A stretch of 64,000 bases of DNA, taken from positions 248,001-312,000 of the forward strand of contig NZ_JACCBW010000003.1 in NCBI RefSeq assembly GCF_013410035.1, in the 5' to 3' direction. Origin of the DNA: Nocardioides cavernae (GTDB taxonomy: Bacteria > Actinomycetota > Actinomycetes > Propionibacteriales > Nocardioidaceae). Each line of letters begins with the position of its first letter. Position 1 is the stretch's first letter. Of the stretch, positions 42,446 to 49,660 are shown piece after piece. The notes beneath the pieces are model-generated. The model saw only the letters and a program-made list of their open reading frames with translations, searched no databases and was not told the origin of the DNA. The translations under genes and the position numbers were made by a program.

Positions 42446-42726
42446 CCCGGAGCCCTTCCCTGCCGTAGAGACCTGGGGTGACCAGTCAGTGTGCTGCACG
42501 ATGTCCGCCGTTCTGCGAGGTTCTGCCCGCCCTCGACGCATCGATGAACCAGCGCCGGGGGCAGCCGGTCCGCGACGAACGTTAGAGCCCGCTGCGCGGC
42601 ACCGCAGTCGAACGCCCCAATCCCCCGGACGCCACCCACATCGATCCACGCCGTGGTGTCACGCAAAGGCAGGACGCCGCACTGACCGTCGAGGAAGCCT
42701 CGACGCCACGTGGCCATCGGAACGTC

Positions 42727-42732
42727 TAGCGT
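42727..42732 (+). promoter_or_regulatory. Leaderless -10 box TAGCGT for the VOC gene
   Basis: TAGCGT lies 7 bp before the GTG at 42740; no Shine-Dalgarno sequence is seen. Confidence 0.5.
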
Positions 42733-42739
42733 GGTCGGG

Positions 42740-43180
42740 GTGACGTTCTGGCAGCTGGCGATCGATGCGAACGACCCGCCTCGCCTCGCTCGCTTCTGGG
42801 CCGAGGTGTTGGGTTACGTGCCAGTTCCACCTGACCACCCCGACACGACGTGGCACGCGCACTACCGCAGACGACTGGGGGACGAAGTCGCGTTCGACGA
42901 CCGCATCTTCGACCCCGCGGGCCGTGGCCCCGTCATCTGGTTCCAGAGTGTCCCGGAGCCGAAGGCCGGCAAGAACCGGCTGCACCTCGACGTGTACCCC
43001 ACCGGTCGCGACGACGGCATGTCCATGGACGCCCGGGTCCACCTCGTCGAGGCACGCGTTGCCGAGCTCGCCCGGCTAGGTGCGACCGTGGACCACCGGA
43101 CCAGAAAAGACGACCTGAGCGACCCGGTCTACTACGTGGTCATGCACGACCCGGAGGGCAACGAGTTCTGCGTGTCGTGA
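42740..43180 (+). CDS. VOC-family (glyoxalase-like) protein
   Basis: A 146-residue single-domain protein with two beta-alpha-beta-beta-beta modules. It opens with TFWQLAIDANDPPRLARFWAEVLGY and ends with VYYVVMHDPEGNEFCV, the usual last strand with the metal-binding Glu. The middle has KNRLHLDVYPTG. These features match the actinobacterial glyoxalase-like group, whose substrates are mostly unknown. The start GTG at 42740 is supported by the leaderless -10. Small VOC proteins often act in detoxification or antibiotic binding. It is monocistronic. Confidence 0.85.
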   Translation: MTFWQLAIDANDPPRLARFWAEVLGYVPVPPDHPDTTWHAHYRRRLGDEVAFDDRIFDPAGRGPVIWFQSVPEPKAGKNRLHLDVYPTGRDDGMSMDARVHLVEARVAELARLGATVDHRTRKDDLSDPVYYVVMHDPEGNEFCVS

Positions 43181-43330
43181 CGGCCGGGGCGCTGCCGCTG
43201 TCTCACGGGCCAGTAGTCGGGCCCGCGGTAGGTCACGACGAGCGCAGCGCTCACATGCGTCCCTTCCGTCGCCTATCGGGGACATCCGGATCTGGTACCG
43301 ATGCGGATGTGTCGAGGCAGACTTCGCTTC

Positions 43331-43681
43331 ATGGCCAAGCACGACGAACACGCGCCCACGGAGGGATACGTCTCGTACGAAGCGGTGGGCCACGAGAGTG
43401 CCGACACGTGGGAGCCACCGCCGGCCGGATCGCTGATCAAGCTGATGGGTGATTACGGCGCCGACATGCCGCTGTGGCATGACGGGTTGTTGCTCGCTGA
43501 CGCAGACGAGGGAGTTCGACTGCTCGGGCTCAGTCAGGGACTTGCTCTGGCCTTGGAGGACTGGGGGAGGCGCTGGGATGGGCCCCAGGATCACGCTCAG
43601 CGCGACGCAGAGGCCGAGATGCTCCTCGCGCGGCTACGTTCGGAACTCGGCGACCGGTACGACTTCCGCTACCACCCTTAG
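43331..43681 (+). CDS. Hypothetical protein
   Basis: No family was recognised. The 116-residue product (from the ATG at 43331) is acidic, with no signal peptide or membrane segment. It has a conserved-looking middle (LIKLMGDYGADMPLWHDGLLLADADEGVRLLGLSQGLA in pieces) and a C-terminal helical part with EDWGRRWDGPQDHAQRDAE and MLLARLRSELGDRYDF. The composition is protein-like. In-frame ATGs at 43301 and 43307 are alternatives. The upstream DNA carries TCCGGATCTG, also found upstream of the hypothetical gene at 47703. Confidence 0.55.
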   Translation: MAKHDEHAPTEGYVSYEAVGHESADTWEPPPAGSLIKLMGDYGADMPLWHDGLLLADADEGVRLLGLSQGLALALEDWGRRWDGPQDHAQRDAEAEMLLARLRSELGDRYDFRYHP

Positions 43682-43846
43682 CAGTGCGTCCGGATCTACC
43701 GTGACGATTGCGTCCGTCGGCCGCCCTGCGGCGTCGAGCGAGCTGGGGGGACGAAAGAACCGCCAGGACGCCGGCCACCCGCCCGGGTCTCCCCGGACGG
43801 GTGGCTGCTGAGGTGCGTACGTGCAACGTCGCGCAGTGGCTGGACC

Positions 43847-44644
43847 TCAGCTGTCGAGCGGGTGTGCGTTGCCGGTGGACCCGGTTGCGTAGGTGGCGCC
43901 AGGCGTGGAGGGCGACGCCGCAGACGCGGCGTGCTGAAGCTGGTCCTTCGCGTCGGGGGCGCCGGCGGCCTCGCGCTTGAGACGCGGGGCCTCCTCCTCG
44001 GCCTTGGTCAGGTAGCCCTCCCAGCGGTGCTGCATGGGCTTGATCAGACCGCCGCCCACGCCCACCACGATCACACCGCCGACGGTGGCGAGGATGGCGA
44101 TCAGGACGGGGGTCGTGACCGTGGTGGCGACGCCGACCTGGTTGAGGGCGGCGACCACGCCGAGGAAGAGGATGAAGATCGAGGAGATGTTCGCGAGCGC
44201 CCTGCCGTACGAGAGTCCGCCCAGGGCGCCCTCGACGAGGACCTTCACGGCGGCCGCGATCGCCGAGGCCACGACCAGGATGATGATGGCGACGATCAGG
44301 CTCGGCAGGAACGTGATGACCTGCGTGAGGAGCTCGCCGATCGGGTTGGGTCCGAAGACGCCGAAGGCCAGCTGGAGCACGAACAGCATGAGCGTGTAGT
44401 AGACCAGCTTGGCGATGATGTCGCTGGCGTCCATCTTCGAGTTCGCGAGCGCCTTCTTCACCCCGCCGCGCTCGACCGCCCTGTCAAAGCCGACGCGCTC
44501 GAGGAGGGCGCTCAGGGCCTTCCCGATGGCCTTGGCGATGAGGAGGCCGACGATGAGGATGATAAGGAACAGGACGAGCTTCGGGATGAATTCGGCGAGC
44601 AGGCTGAACCCGTCCCGCAGACCGTTCTCTAGTGAGTCACGCAT
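43847..44644 (-). CDS. MscS-like membrane protein with conserved TM-helix repeats
   Basis: A 265-residue membrane protein with five or so hydrophobic helices (FIPKLVLFLIILIVGLLIAKAIG, LVYYTLMLFVLQLAFGVF, FLPSLIVAIIILVVASAIAAAVK and a late glycine-rich VGGVIVVGVGGGLI, in pieces). The KAIGKALSALLERVGFDRAVE and MDASDIIAKL segments match the TM_helix (PF05552-type) family found next to or within small mechanosensitive-channel-like proteins. There is no MscS beta-domain, so gating is doubtful. The C-terminal tail is polar with Ala/Ser/Thr repeats. ATG at 44644 follows AAGGAG. A palindromic operator lies 123 bp upstream. Confidence 0.8.
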   Translation of the reverse strand: MRDSLENGLRDGFSLLAEFIPKLVLFLIILIVGLLIAKAIGKALSALLERVGFDRAVERGGVKKALANSKMDASDIIAKLVYYTLMLFVLQLAFGVFGPNPIGELLTQVITFLPSLIVAIIILVVASAIAAAVKVLVEGALGGLSYGRALANISSIFILFLGVVAALNQVGVATTVTTPVLIAILATVGGVIVVGVGGGLIKPMQHRWEGYLTKAEEEAPRLKREAAGAPDAKDQLQHAASAASPSTPGATYATGSTGNAHPLDS

Positions 44645-44766
44645 GATTTCTCCTTGGTGTCGGTGCACCCGGACAGCACGAACCGCACCCGCAGTTGCAT
44701 GACGCGGGCGCGATCAGGTGCTCACCCGGTAGCCATCGGCTGGGCCAGGGAGCGAGCGGTCACGGC

Positions 44767-44785
44767 TGGTTTACGTTGTAAACCA
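44767..44785. promoter_or_regulatory. Perfect palindromic operator, probable TetR-family site
   Basis: TGGTTTAC-GTT-GTAAACCA has perfect 8-bp arms and a 3-bp centre, an AT-rich patch in GC-rich DNA. It lies between the MscS-like gene promoter region and the 3' end of the TetR gene. Size and symmetry are typical of TetR operators. Which regulator binds is inferred from proximity to the TetR gene at 44876. Confidence 0.6.
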
Positions 44786-44875
44786 CACCATGGGAGCGAA
44801 CGGAGGAGCAACCGCCGTCCACCCCTTCGGACCTCGCGGAGCTGTCCCGTCGCCGATGCGGATCGCCGACGAGGC

Positions 44876-45619
44876 TCAGTCGTGGGTGGTCTCGTGCCGC
44901 ATGAGGGCCATGCGGTTCAAGAGCTCCTCCAGGGCTTCCTCGAACTCGACGGAGGACGTGTCGATCGACAGCGCCGGCCGGAGCCGCTGAACGTGGGGGT
45001 ACGAGGCCAGGCCCTCCGGCTCGGGAGCTTCGTCCACCACGTCGAGGGGGCCGACGTCTGCTCCGAGCGTGGCGACCTCGAGCAAGAGGTGACCCAGCAG
45101 GAAGCTGGAGAACGCGCGATAGCTGGCGACCGCCGCCTCATCGGAGAATCCCTCGGCCTCGAGGCCGGCGAGGAAGATCTCGACCCAGCGCAGGCTGCGC
45201 AGTGGGGGTCGTAGCCACGGCGCCTCGGGTGGGCGGGAGGCGATCAGGGGAAACGCCTTCGGGTGGGCGAGCGCCACGCGTCGTACGCCGTGGGCCAGAC
45301 GCTGCACGAAGTCCTGCCACCCGTCCTGTGGGGCGTCGATGACGTCGCTGTCGACATCCATGGCGTCGACGAGGGCCTCGACCACGCCGTCGAGGAGCTC
45401 GTCCTTGCCCTGGACGTAGCGGTACAGCGCCATCGCCTCGACGCCGAGCCTCTCGCCCAGGCGGCGCATCGTCAGACCCGCGAGGCCGCTGTCGTCGATG
45501 TAGTCGATGGCTGCAGAGAGGATGCGCTCGCGATCGAGGGGCCGGCCTCTCGACGGAGGCGCCTTCCCCTCGACGATGGCTGCGTCTGCATCCTCGATGG
45601 CGTCGTTGTGGCCTGACAT
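44876..45619 (-). CDS. TetR-family regulator with a TetR_C-type effector domain
   Basis: A 247-residue repressor. The N-terminal 30 residues are polar. The helix-turn-helix (about 25-75) has RERILSAAIDYIDDSGLAG and LTMRRLGERLGVEAMALYRYVQGKDELLD. The ligand domain has the layout of the classical TetR_C group (VEALVDAMDVDSD, then WLRPPLRSLRWVEIF and FSSFLLGHLLLEV). ATG at 45619 follows GGGGGAG, and TAGGCT (minus strand, about 45641-45646) is its likely -10 box. The nearest operator-like palindrome lies downstream, near the MscS-like gene, which is the best candidate target. Confidence 0.88.
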   Translation of the reverse strand: MSGHNDAIEDADAAIVEGKAPPSRGRPLDRERILSAAIDYIDDSGLAGLTMRRLGERLGVEAMALYRYVQGKDELLDGVVEALVDAMDVDSDVIDAPQDGWQDFVQRLAHGVRRVALAHPKAFPLIASRPPEAPWLRPPLRSLRWVEIFLAGLEAEGFSDEAAVASYRAFSSFLLGHLLLEVATLGADVGPLDVVDEAPEPEGLASYPHVQRLRPALSIDTSSVEFEEALEELLNRMALMRHETTHD

Positions 45620-45983
45620 GAACTCCCCCTCTCCCGGTCCAGCCTAGACACGCCTCGGCGCCCGGACGATCGACGAGCCTGGACCGCCCCGGGATCCACG
45701 ACGCTGGCCCTGGGGTCGTACCGCGGGGAAGTCCGGCGGAGCGGTCAGCACGGGGCAGCGATGCGCCTGGTGTCCGTCATCGGGCTCACCCGAAGGATCG
45801 CTGGGGGCTCGCGGCCTCGGGCGTGCTGGGTGGGACGGCTCTCGGTGTGGCTGGAGACCCACTCCTCGGCGGGGTGTTCGCCTTCGCGAGCGGCGCACGC
45901 GGGACGGGTGGGCGGCGGGTCACGTCGCTCCACCGCGACGTGTGGACGGACTCTCATGCCCCGGGTCGACGCGGGGCGAACTG
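45620..45983. other. Intergenic, 364 bp, TetR promoter, no gene seen
   Basis: The left end holds the TetR promoter (-10-like TAGGCT near 45641). No frame here has both a ribosome site and protein-like composition, and no repeat or palindrome stands out. Confidence 0.6.
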
Positions 45984-46418
45984 TCACGGTCGTGCGAGGT
46001 AGGCCGTCTTGGCGTCGCGCGAGAACCCGCACGTTCGGTAGAACGCGTGGGTACGAGCATCTTTCGATCCCGTGAGCAGCATGGCTTTGTAGCAGCCTGC
46101 GTTCCAGGCGTGCTGCAGAGTTGCCTCCATGATCTGCTTTCCGAACCCGGTGCCACGCACAGATTCGTGCACCACGACGTTCTCGATCACCGCGTAGGGC
46201 GACGCGCTCCGCGTCATGTTGGGGATGACGTTGAGGTAGGTAGTGGCGACAACGACGCCGTCGGCCTCCAGGACCAGCAGGGTGAGGCCAGGGGTATCGA
46301 GAATCGTGTCGAAGATGGAACGCGCCGCGTCGTCCGGAACGACGGGATCTTCTGGTTGCAGCTGTCGATACAGGCGGCGGATGGCACCGAAGTCTTCGCT
46401 GCGTGCTGCGCGGATCAC
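45984..46418 (-). CDS. GNAT-family N-acetyltransferase
   Basis: A 144-residue GNAT protein. The N-terminus MIRAARSEDFGAIRRLYRQL is the usual beta1-alpha1 region. The central strand VIENVVVHESVRGTGFGKQIMEATLQHA carries the acetyl-CoA pyrophosphate loop RGTGFG. The C-terminal LLTGSKDARTHAFYRTCGF is the beta6-beta7 region with a conserved Tyr. The start GTG at 46418 is supported by TACGAT at 46425-46430 (6-bp gap), so the longer upstream frame is rejected. The acceptor is unknown. Confidence 0.87.
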   Translation of the reverse strand: MIRAARSEDFGAIRRLYRQLQPEDPVVPDDAARSIFDTILDTPGLTLLVLEADGVVVATTYLNVIPNMTRSASPYAVIENVVVHESVRGTGFGKQIMEATLQHAWNAGCYKAMLLTGSKDARTHAFYRTCGFSRDAKTAYLARP

Positions 46419-46424
46419 AAGAGA

Positions 46425-46430
46425 ATCGTA
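46425..46430 (-). promoter_or_regulatory. Leaderless -10 box TACGAT for the GNAT gene
   Basis: Reads TACGAT on the minus strand, 6 bp before the GTG at 46418. Confidence 0.5.
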
Positions 46431-46764
46431 GGCGCGTTCATGCACCGGTCGATGCACTCGTGTATCGCGCTCCGCGACCAGGCGGGGTACGCCTATGCGC
46501 CGCGTCGAGGCGGCCGTCAGCTGAAGCTCGTAGGAGTCCTGTGTCCGGTTCGATGACTGGAGGCTCACTAAGCGATACGGGCAGCAAGTCCCGCGCGCTC
46601 GACCAATACGGGGTCTCTGCCGACCGTCCCGCGCAAGACAAGACGCACGACCTGCACACGCTGTGAGTCCAGATATGCCGCGACCCGATCATCCGCTCAT
46701 GTCGAGATCCGTGGACCTGGTTCAATTGATGCGCCAAGGGAAGGGCCACTTCCTTGCGACAGTG
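46431..46764. other. Intergenic, 334 bp, no gene seen
   Basis: It lies between the GNAT promoter and the end of the first DUF3592 gene. Base composition is visibly less GC-rich than the core genes. Frames on both strands lack ribosome sites and known motifs. It may be debris of lost genes. Confidence 0.55.
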
Positions 46765-47175
46765 TCAGCCAGGATTGAGCGCGTCGATCGTCAAGATGAT
46801 GCCGACGACGAAGAAGCCGGAGCACAGCACGGCGAAGAGCCGACTCCCCACGTCCGAGCTGCCGGCGATGACCGACGTGGACGGATCATGCGGGTTGACC
46901 AGGAGGTTGATCGGTCGCGGTCCCGCCCCAACAGGTACTCCTCGGCTGCCAGGAGATCCTCGACCGCGACGAACCACCCCGGCAGGGTCGACGTATTCGT
47001 AGTCGGCCACCAGCGACGCGGACCCGGATGCGACGTCGCTGCCGGAGGTGGTGCGAAGTCGGGTGATGCTCCCGACCGTCGGGATCCAGGACCGCTGGCG
47101 CGCACGGCTGCGAGACCCCAGCAGGAGGCCGTAGGCGGGAAGCGCGGTGCACACCAGCGCGAAAAGGAACTTCAT
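46765..47175 (-). CDS. DUF3592-like membrane protein, distal copy
   Basis: A 136-residue protein with a hydrophobic N-terminal helix (KFLFALVCTALPAYGLLLG), a middle beta-rich domain with VADYEYVDPAGVVRRGRGS and PINLLVNPHDPSTSVI, and a C-terminal helix (LFAVLCSGFFVVGIILTI). This two-helix plan with a central YEY...D...G...R strand set is the DUF3592 pattern; the domain is probably extracytoplasmic. The function is unknown. The ATG at 47175 shares one base with the TGA of the upstream paralogue, so it is translationally coupled. Confidence 0.72.
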   Translation of the reverse strand: MKFLFALVCTALPAYGLLLGSRSRARQRSWIPTVGSITRLRTTSGSDVASGSASLVADYEYVDPAGVVRRGRGSPGSRGVPVGAGPRPINLLVNPHDPSTSVIAGSSDVGSRLFAVLCSGFFVVGIILTIDALNPG

Positions 47176-47528
47176 CACCACCAGGCCCCGGCCTTGCTGG
47201 GAGGTTCAGCGACGACGGACCGGGTCGGATTCTTAGGGTCCACCCTCAGCTCGATGGTCTGCGCCTCGTCGCCGAGGCTGATCTGCAGCCCTCTCGCCGA
47301 CCCCTCGCCGCGGTGCATGCGTCCGAGGTGGTCGCGGTACTCGTACGTCACAACGAGGTACGACGAACTGGGGGTGTCGTCGTCGTTGGTGTTCGTCCGG
47401 CGCCGCACATGAGTCACGATTCCCCTCGCCGGCGTCCACGCGACCTGCCTCCGACGGTTGCTCAACACCGCGATGCCGATGAGCGCCAGGAACCACAGCG
47501 GCGAAAGCAGTACAAAGCTCTCCAACAT
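47175..47528 (-). CDS. DUF3592-like membrane protein, proximal copy
   Basis: A 117-residue paralogue of the next gene, with an N-terminal helix (FVLLSPLWFLALIGIAVL), then VVTYEYRDHLGRMHRGEG and TIELRVDPKNPTRSVV. It lacks the second membrane helix, ending in GAWW, so it is a truncated relative and might pair with the longer copy. The ATG at 47528 is supported by TAACCT 6 bp upstream (leaderless); GTG at 47531 is an alternative. Confidence 0.72.
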   Translation of the reverse strand: MLESFVLLSPLWFLALIGIAVLSNRRRQVAWTPARGIVTHVRRRTNTNDDDTPSSSYLVVTYEYRDHLGRMHRGEGSARGLQISLGDEAQTIELRVDPKNPTRSVVAEPPSKAGAWW

Positions 47529-47534
47529 CACTGC

Positions 47535-47540
47535 AGGTTA
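47535..47540 (-). promoter_or_regulatory. Leaderless -10 box TAACCT for the DUF3592 pair
   Basis: Reads TAACCT on the minus strand with a 6-bp gap to the ATG at 47528. Confidence 0.45.
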
Positions 47541-47690
47541 GGCGGCAACACACCCGCTGTGGGCCGGAACTCAGGATCTCGTCGGCGAACCCGACCGCAC
47601 CTTCCACAGCCAAGGCGTTGGAGCCGCGATTGATCGGATCTGCCGCGATCAGATCGTCCGGATCTGCCGATGTCCGGATGGGCTCGTGAC

Positions 47691-47696
47691 TAGCCT
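47691..47696 (+). promoter_or_regulatory. Leaderless -10 box TAGCCT for the hypothetical gene at 47703
   Basis: TAGCCT lies 6 bp before the GTG at 47703. Two copies of CGGATCTGCCG (from 47635 and 47659) lie just upstream and could be an operator. Confidence 0.5.
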
Positions 47697-47702
47697 GCGA
47701 GG

Positions 47703-48080
47703 GTGCCTCGGTCAGTAGTCGTCCTCAGCGACGATCCCAACCTCTTCCGCAGCGTCGCGTCCGTGCTTGAGCCCGACGGTCGTTTCGTGGTTGCTGGTGA
47801 CGACCTGCTGCATTGCGACGGCGCAACTGCGCCGCTGACAAACATCTACCCCGCCGAGAACCTTGCAGCCGATTGGCAGGACTGGCGAGCGGGCGATGGC
47901 GGGTTGTCCGGTCCCGAGCAGATGTCGTCGCTCATCTTCGAGACCCGGTCTCCCGCGTGGGTCGCTGAAGTCGGCTTGCTTCTGGCTGAGGGACTTGAGA
48001 CACAGGCGTGGTTCGTCGATGCGGCCGACGTCGTGTGGCCCGTCGGCAAGGTCGATTCAGAGCAAATCGCGCTTTCCTGA
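47703..48080 (+). CDS. Hypothetical protein, 125 residues
   Basis: No family was recognised. The product is acidic and soluble with no signal peptide. The N-terminus (PRSVVVLSDDPNLFRSVASVL) recalls the first strand and helix of a receiver fold, but there is no matching phospho-acceptor or Lys further on. The C-terminal half has AWVAEVGLLLAEGLETQAWFVDAADVVWPVGKVDSEQIAL in pieces, rich in Val/Trp. The start is set by the leaderless -10 box. It is divergent from the DUF3592 pair with 174 bp between starts. Confidence 0.6.
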   Translation: MPRSVVVLSDDPNLFRSVASVLEPDGRFVVAGDDLLHCDGATAPLTNIYPAENLAADWQDWRAGDGGLSGPEQMSSLIFETRSPAWVAEVGLLLAEGLETQAWFVDAADVVWPVGKVDSEQIALS

Positions 48081-48110
48081 ACATCCGCACATGCCGCGAT
48101 GAGTGCGCCT

Positions 48111-48273
48111 TCACGCCGCCGTCGGGACGTTCGCAAAGTCCGCATGCGCCGACGTGCGTTGCCACTGATCCCCCGTCAGTTGCTCACTGGGAAACGGACG
48201 TACCCGGACCAGCCGAGCGAGGTCGCGGACCCCAGCCATCCACGCGCAGGAAGCGTCGAGGATGTCCGGCTCG
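48111..48273 (-). other. Possible decayed or overlapping coding remnant
   Basis: Directly after the stop at 48274 a different minus frame continues with protein-like composition (VVRHPDEPDILDASCAWMAG, then DLARLVRVRPFPSEQLTG) to a stop at 48111. It has no start with a ribosome site. It may be the original end of the upstream protein, separated by a frameshift, or chance. Confidence 0.25.
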
Positions 48274-49401
48274 TCAGGGTGTCTTACGACGAGCCGCCCG
48301 GCCGAACTCCGCTTCCTGCTCCACTTCGTGGATGGCGAGCTGCATGGACCACCAGTCGCGCAGGTCGTCCACCCACTCGATGGGTACGTCGCTGTGCTCG
48401 TGCTCGATCGTCGTCCACGGGTCACCGTGATCGTCGCGGCTGGTCTCCAGGGTCGTGGTCACCCGCGTGTCGGTCGGCAGGAACATGTCTTTGTCCCAGG
48501 CCGGGCGTCCCGGCACCTTGACGCCCCAGTTCCAGAGCCGGACCGCCCGCCGTGGCCGATCGACCTCCGTGAACCACGAGATGATCGTGCCGTTCGACCC
48601 GGTGAGCTGATCGGCTGTGTCGCTGGAGTACGCGGACATCCGCGCGCCCAGCTCGTAGCGGTTGCCACCTCCCCCGAAGATCCAGCTGCCCTCGGTGACC
48701 CGCCAGCTGCTCCAGCTGGTCACGTGGCTCACGACCAGGAACATCTTCCGGCGGGTGCCGCGCACCGTCTGTGTCAGTCTGAGCGAGCCGAGGTCCCCTG
48801 TGAGGGTCCGCGCTCCTGCGCCGCCGTCGACGTCACGACCGATCCGCTGCGATGCGGCGAGTCCGGCGGCAGCCTCCGGAATGCGCATCAGCTCAGGCTC
48901 ATCGGTGTGCTCCAGCGCGTAGGCGCTCGTCATCCTGTGCACGACACGGCCTGCCGGCGTGGCTGGCCACGACTCGATGAAGTACCACTCGACCGGGTCT
49001 TCTCCCAGCTCCTGCTCGCCGTCCTCGTCGCCGCGGTCGCGGTCATGGAGTCGCCCCCGCGCGCTCACGCGGATCCGGTACGACCCGGCCGAGGGCACGA
49101 CAGGAATCCCGAGGTCCCCGTCGTCCAGCTCGGTCACTGCGATCGGGCCGAGAGCCTCGATGCTCAGCTCGACGATGTCCTCGTACCCATCGCGCAGCGG
49201 CGGTTCGGACTCGAGCAGAGCCGTCGTCACCTCGAACGGACCCCACTGCGAGCCCGTCTGGATCCACAGGTCACCCATGGCCTCCTCGACCCCGACGAGA
49301 AGGAGGGTGTTGTCCTCCCATGCCTCTGCCCTCGCGCCGCCTCGCAGCACCACCACCCCGTGGTCCGAGCTCAGCACGTCGGTGTACACATCTGCAGCCA
49401 T
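48274..49401 (-). CDS. Hypothetical protein, 375 residues
   Basis: No family was recognised. The chain is acidic, soluble and without a signal peptide. The N-terminal part (MAADVYTDVLSSDHGVVVL and EDNTLLLVGVEEAMGDLWIQTGS) and the Trp-rich strand-like regions (ITSWSSW-type: SHVTSWSSWRVTEGSWIFGG) suggest a mostly beta protein. An acidic loop (HDRDRGDEDGEQELGEDP) divides it at about residue 135. The C-terminal 50 residues look helical (WVDDLRDWWSMQLAIHEVE). ATG at 49401 follows GGGGGA at good spacing. The end may be altered by a frameshift. It lies next to an iteron-like repeat on its upstream side. Confidence 0.65.
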   Translation of the reverse strand: MAADVYTDVLSSDHGVVVLRGGARAEAWEDNTLLLVGVEEAMGDLWIQTGSQWGPFEVTTALLESEPPLRDGYEDIVELSIEALGPIAVTELDDGDLGIPVVPSAGSYRIRVSARGRLHDRDRGDEDGEQELGEDPVEWYFIESWPATPAGRVVHRMTSAYALEHTDEPELMRIPEAAAGLAASQRIGRDVDGGAGARTLTGDLGSLRLTQTVRGTRRKMFLVVSHVTSWSSWRVTEGSWIFGGGGNRYELGARMSAYSSDTADQLTGSNGTIISWFTEVDRPRRAVRLWNWGVKVPGRPAWDKDMFLPTDTRVTTTLETSRDDHGDPWTTIEHEHSDVPIEWVDDLRDWWSMQLAIHEVEQEAEFGRAARRKTP

Positions 49402-49540
49402 GTCGTCCCCCTATGGACCCTCGCCTGCATTCAACCGTCTCGTAGCGACGCACGTGAGCTTTCGGATGGCATGCGTTCACGTCTGCAGAGACGAGTACGC
49501 GGACCTGCCGAGTGAGGTTGTCCCGCTGCGCCTCCCCAGG

Positions 49541-49588
49541 TGTGACGACAGGGGTGTGACGAAAGGGGTGTGACGGCAGGGTGTGAGG
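49541..49588. repeat. 14-bp direct repeats (iteron-like) upstream of a secreted protein gene
   Basis: TGTGACG begins at 49541, 49555 and 49569, exact 14-bp steps, and TGTGAGG follows at 49582 (13 bp). Each is followed by an AAGG-type purine run. The array ends about 72 bp before the ATG at 49661, so it could be a multi-site operator. It lies outside any convincing gene. Confidence 0.65.
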
Positions 49589-49660
49589 TTTGGGGTGGGT
49601 GGGTGCGGGCAGGCTTCCGGGGCGCGGCCATAGGGCCGTCCCGGATGCAAAGGACTCAGC

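Noticed and set aside
44790..44990. Plus-strand ATG frame just after the TGGTTTAC palindrome
   Set aside because: It runs antisense into the TetR gene with Ser/Arg-rich composition and no known domain.
46438..46749. Minus-strand frame of about 100 codons in the gap after the GNAT promoter
   Set aside because: No ribosome site, no recognisable motif and low-complexity composition; treated as non-coding.
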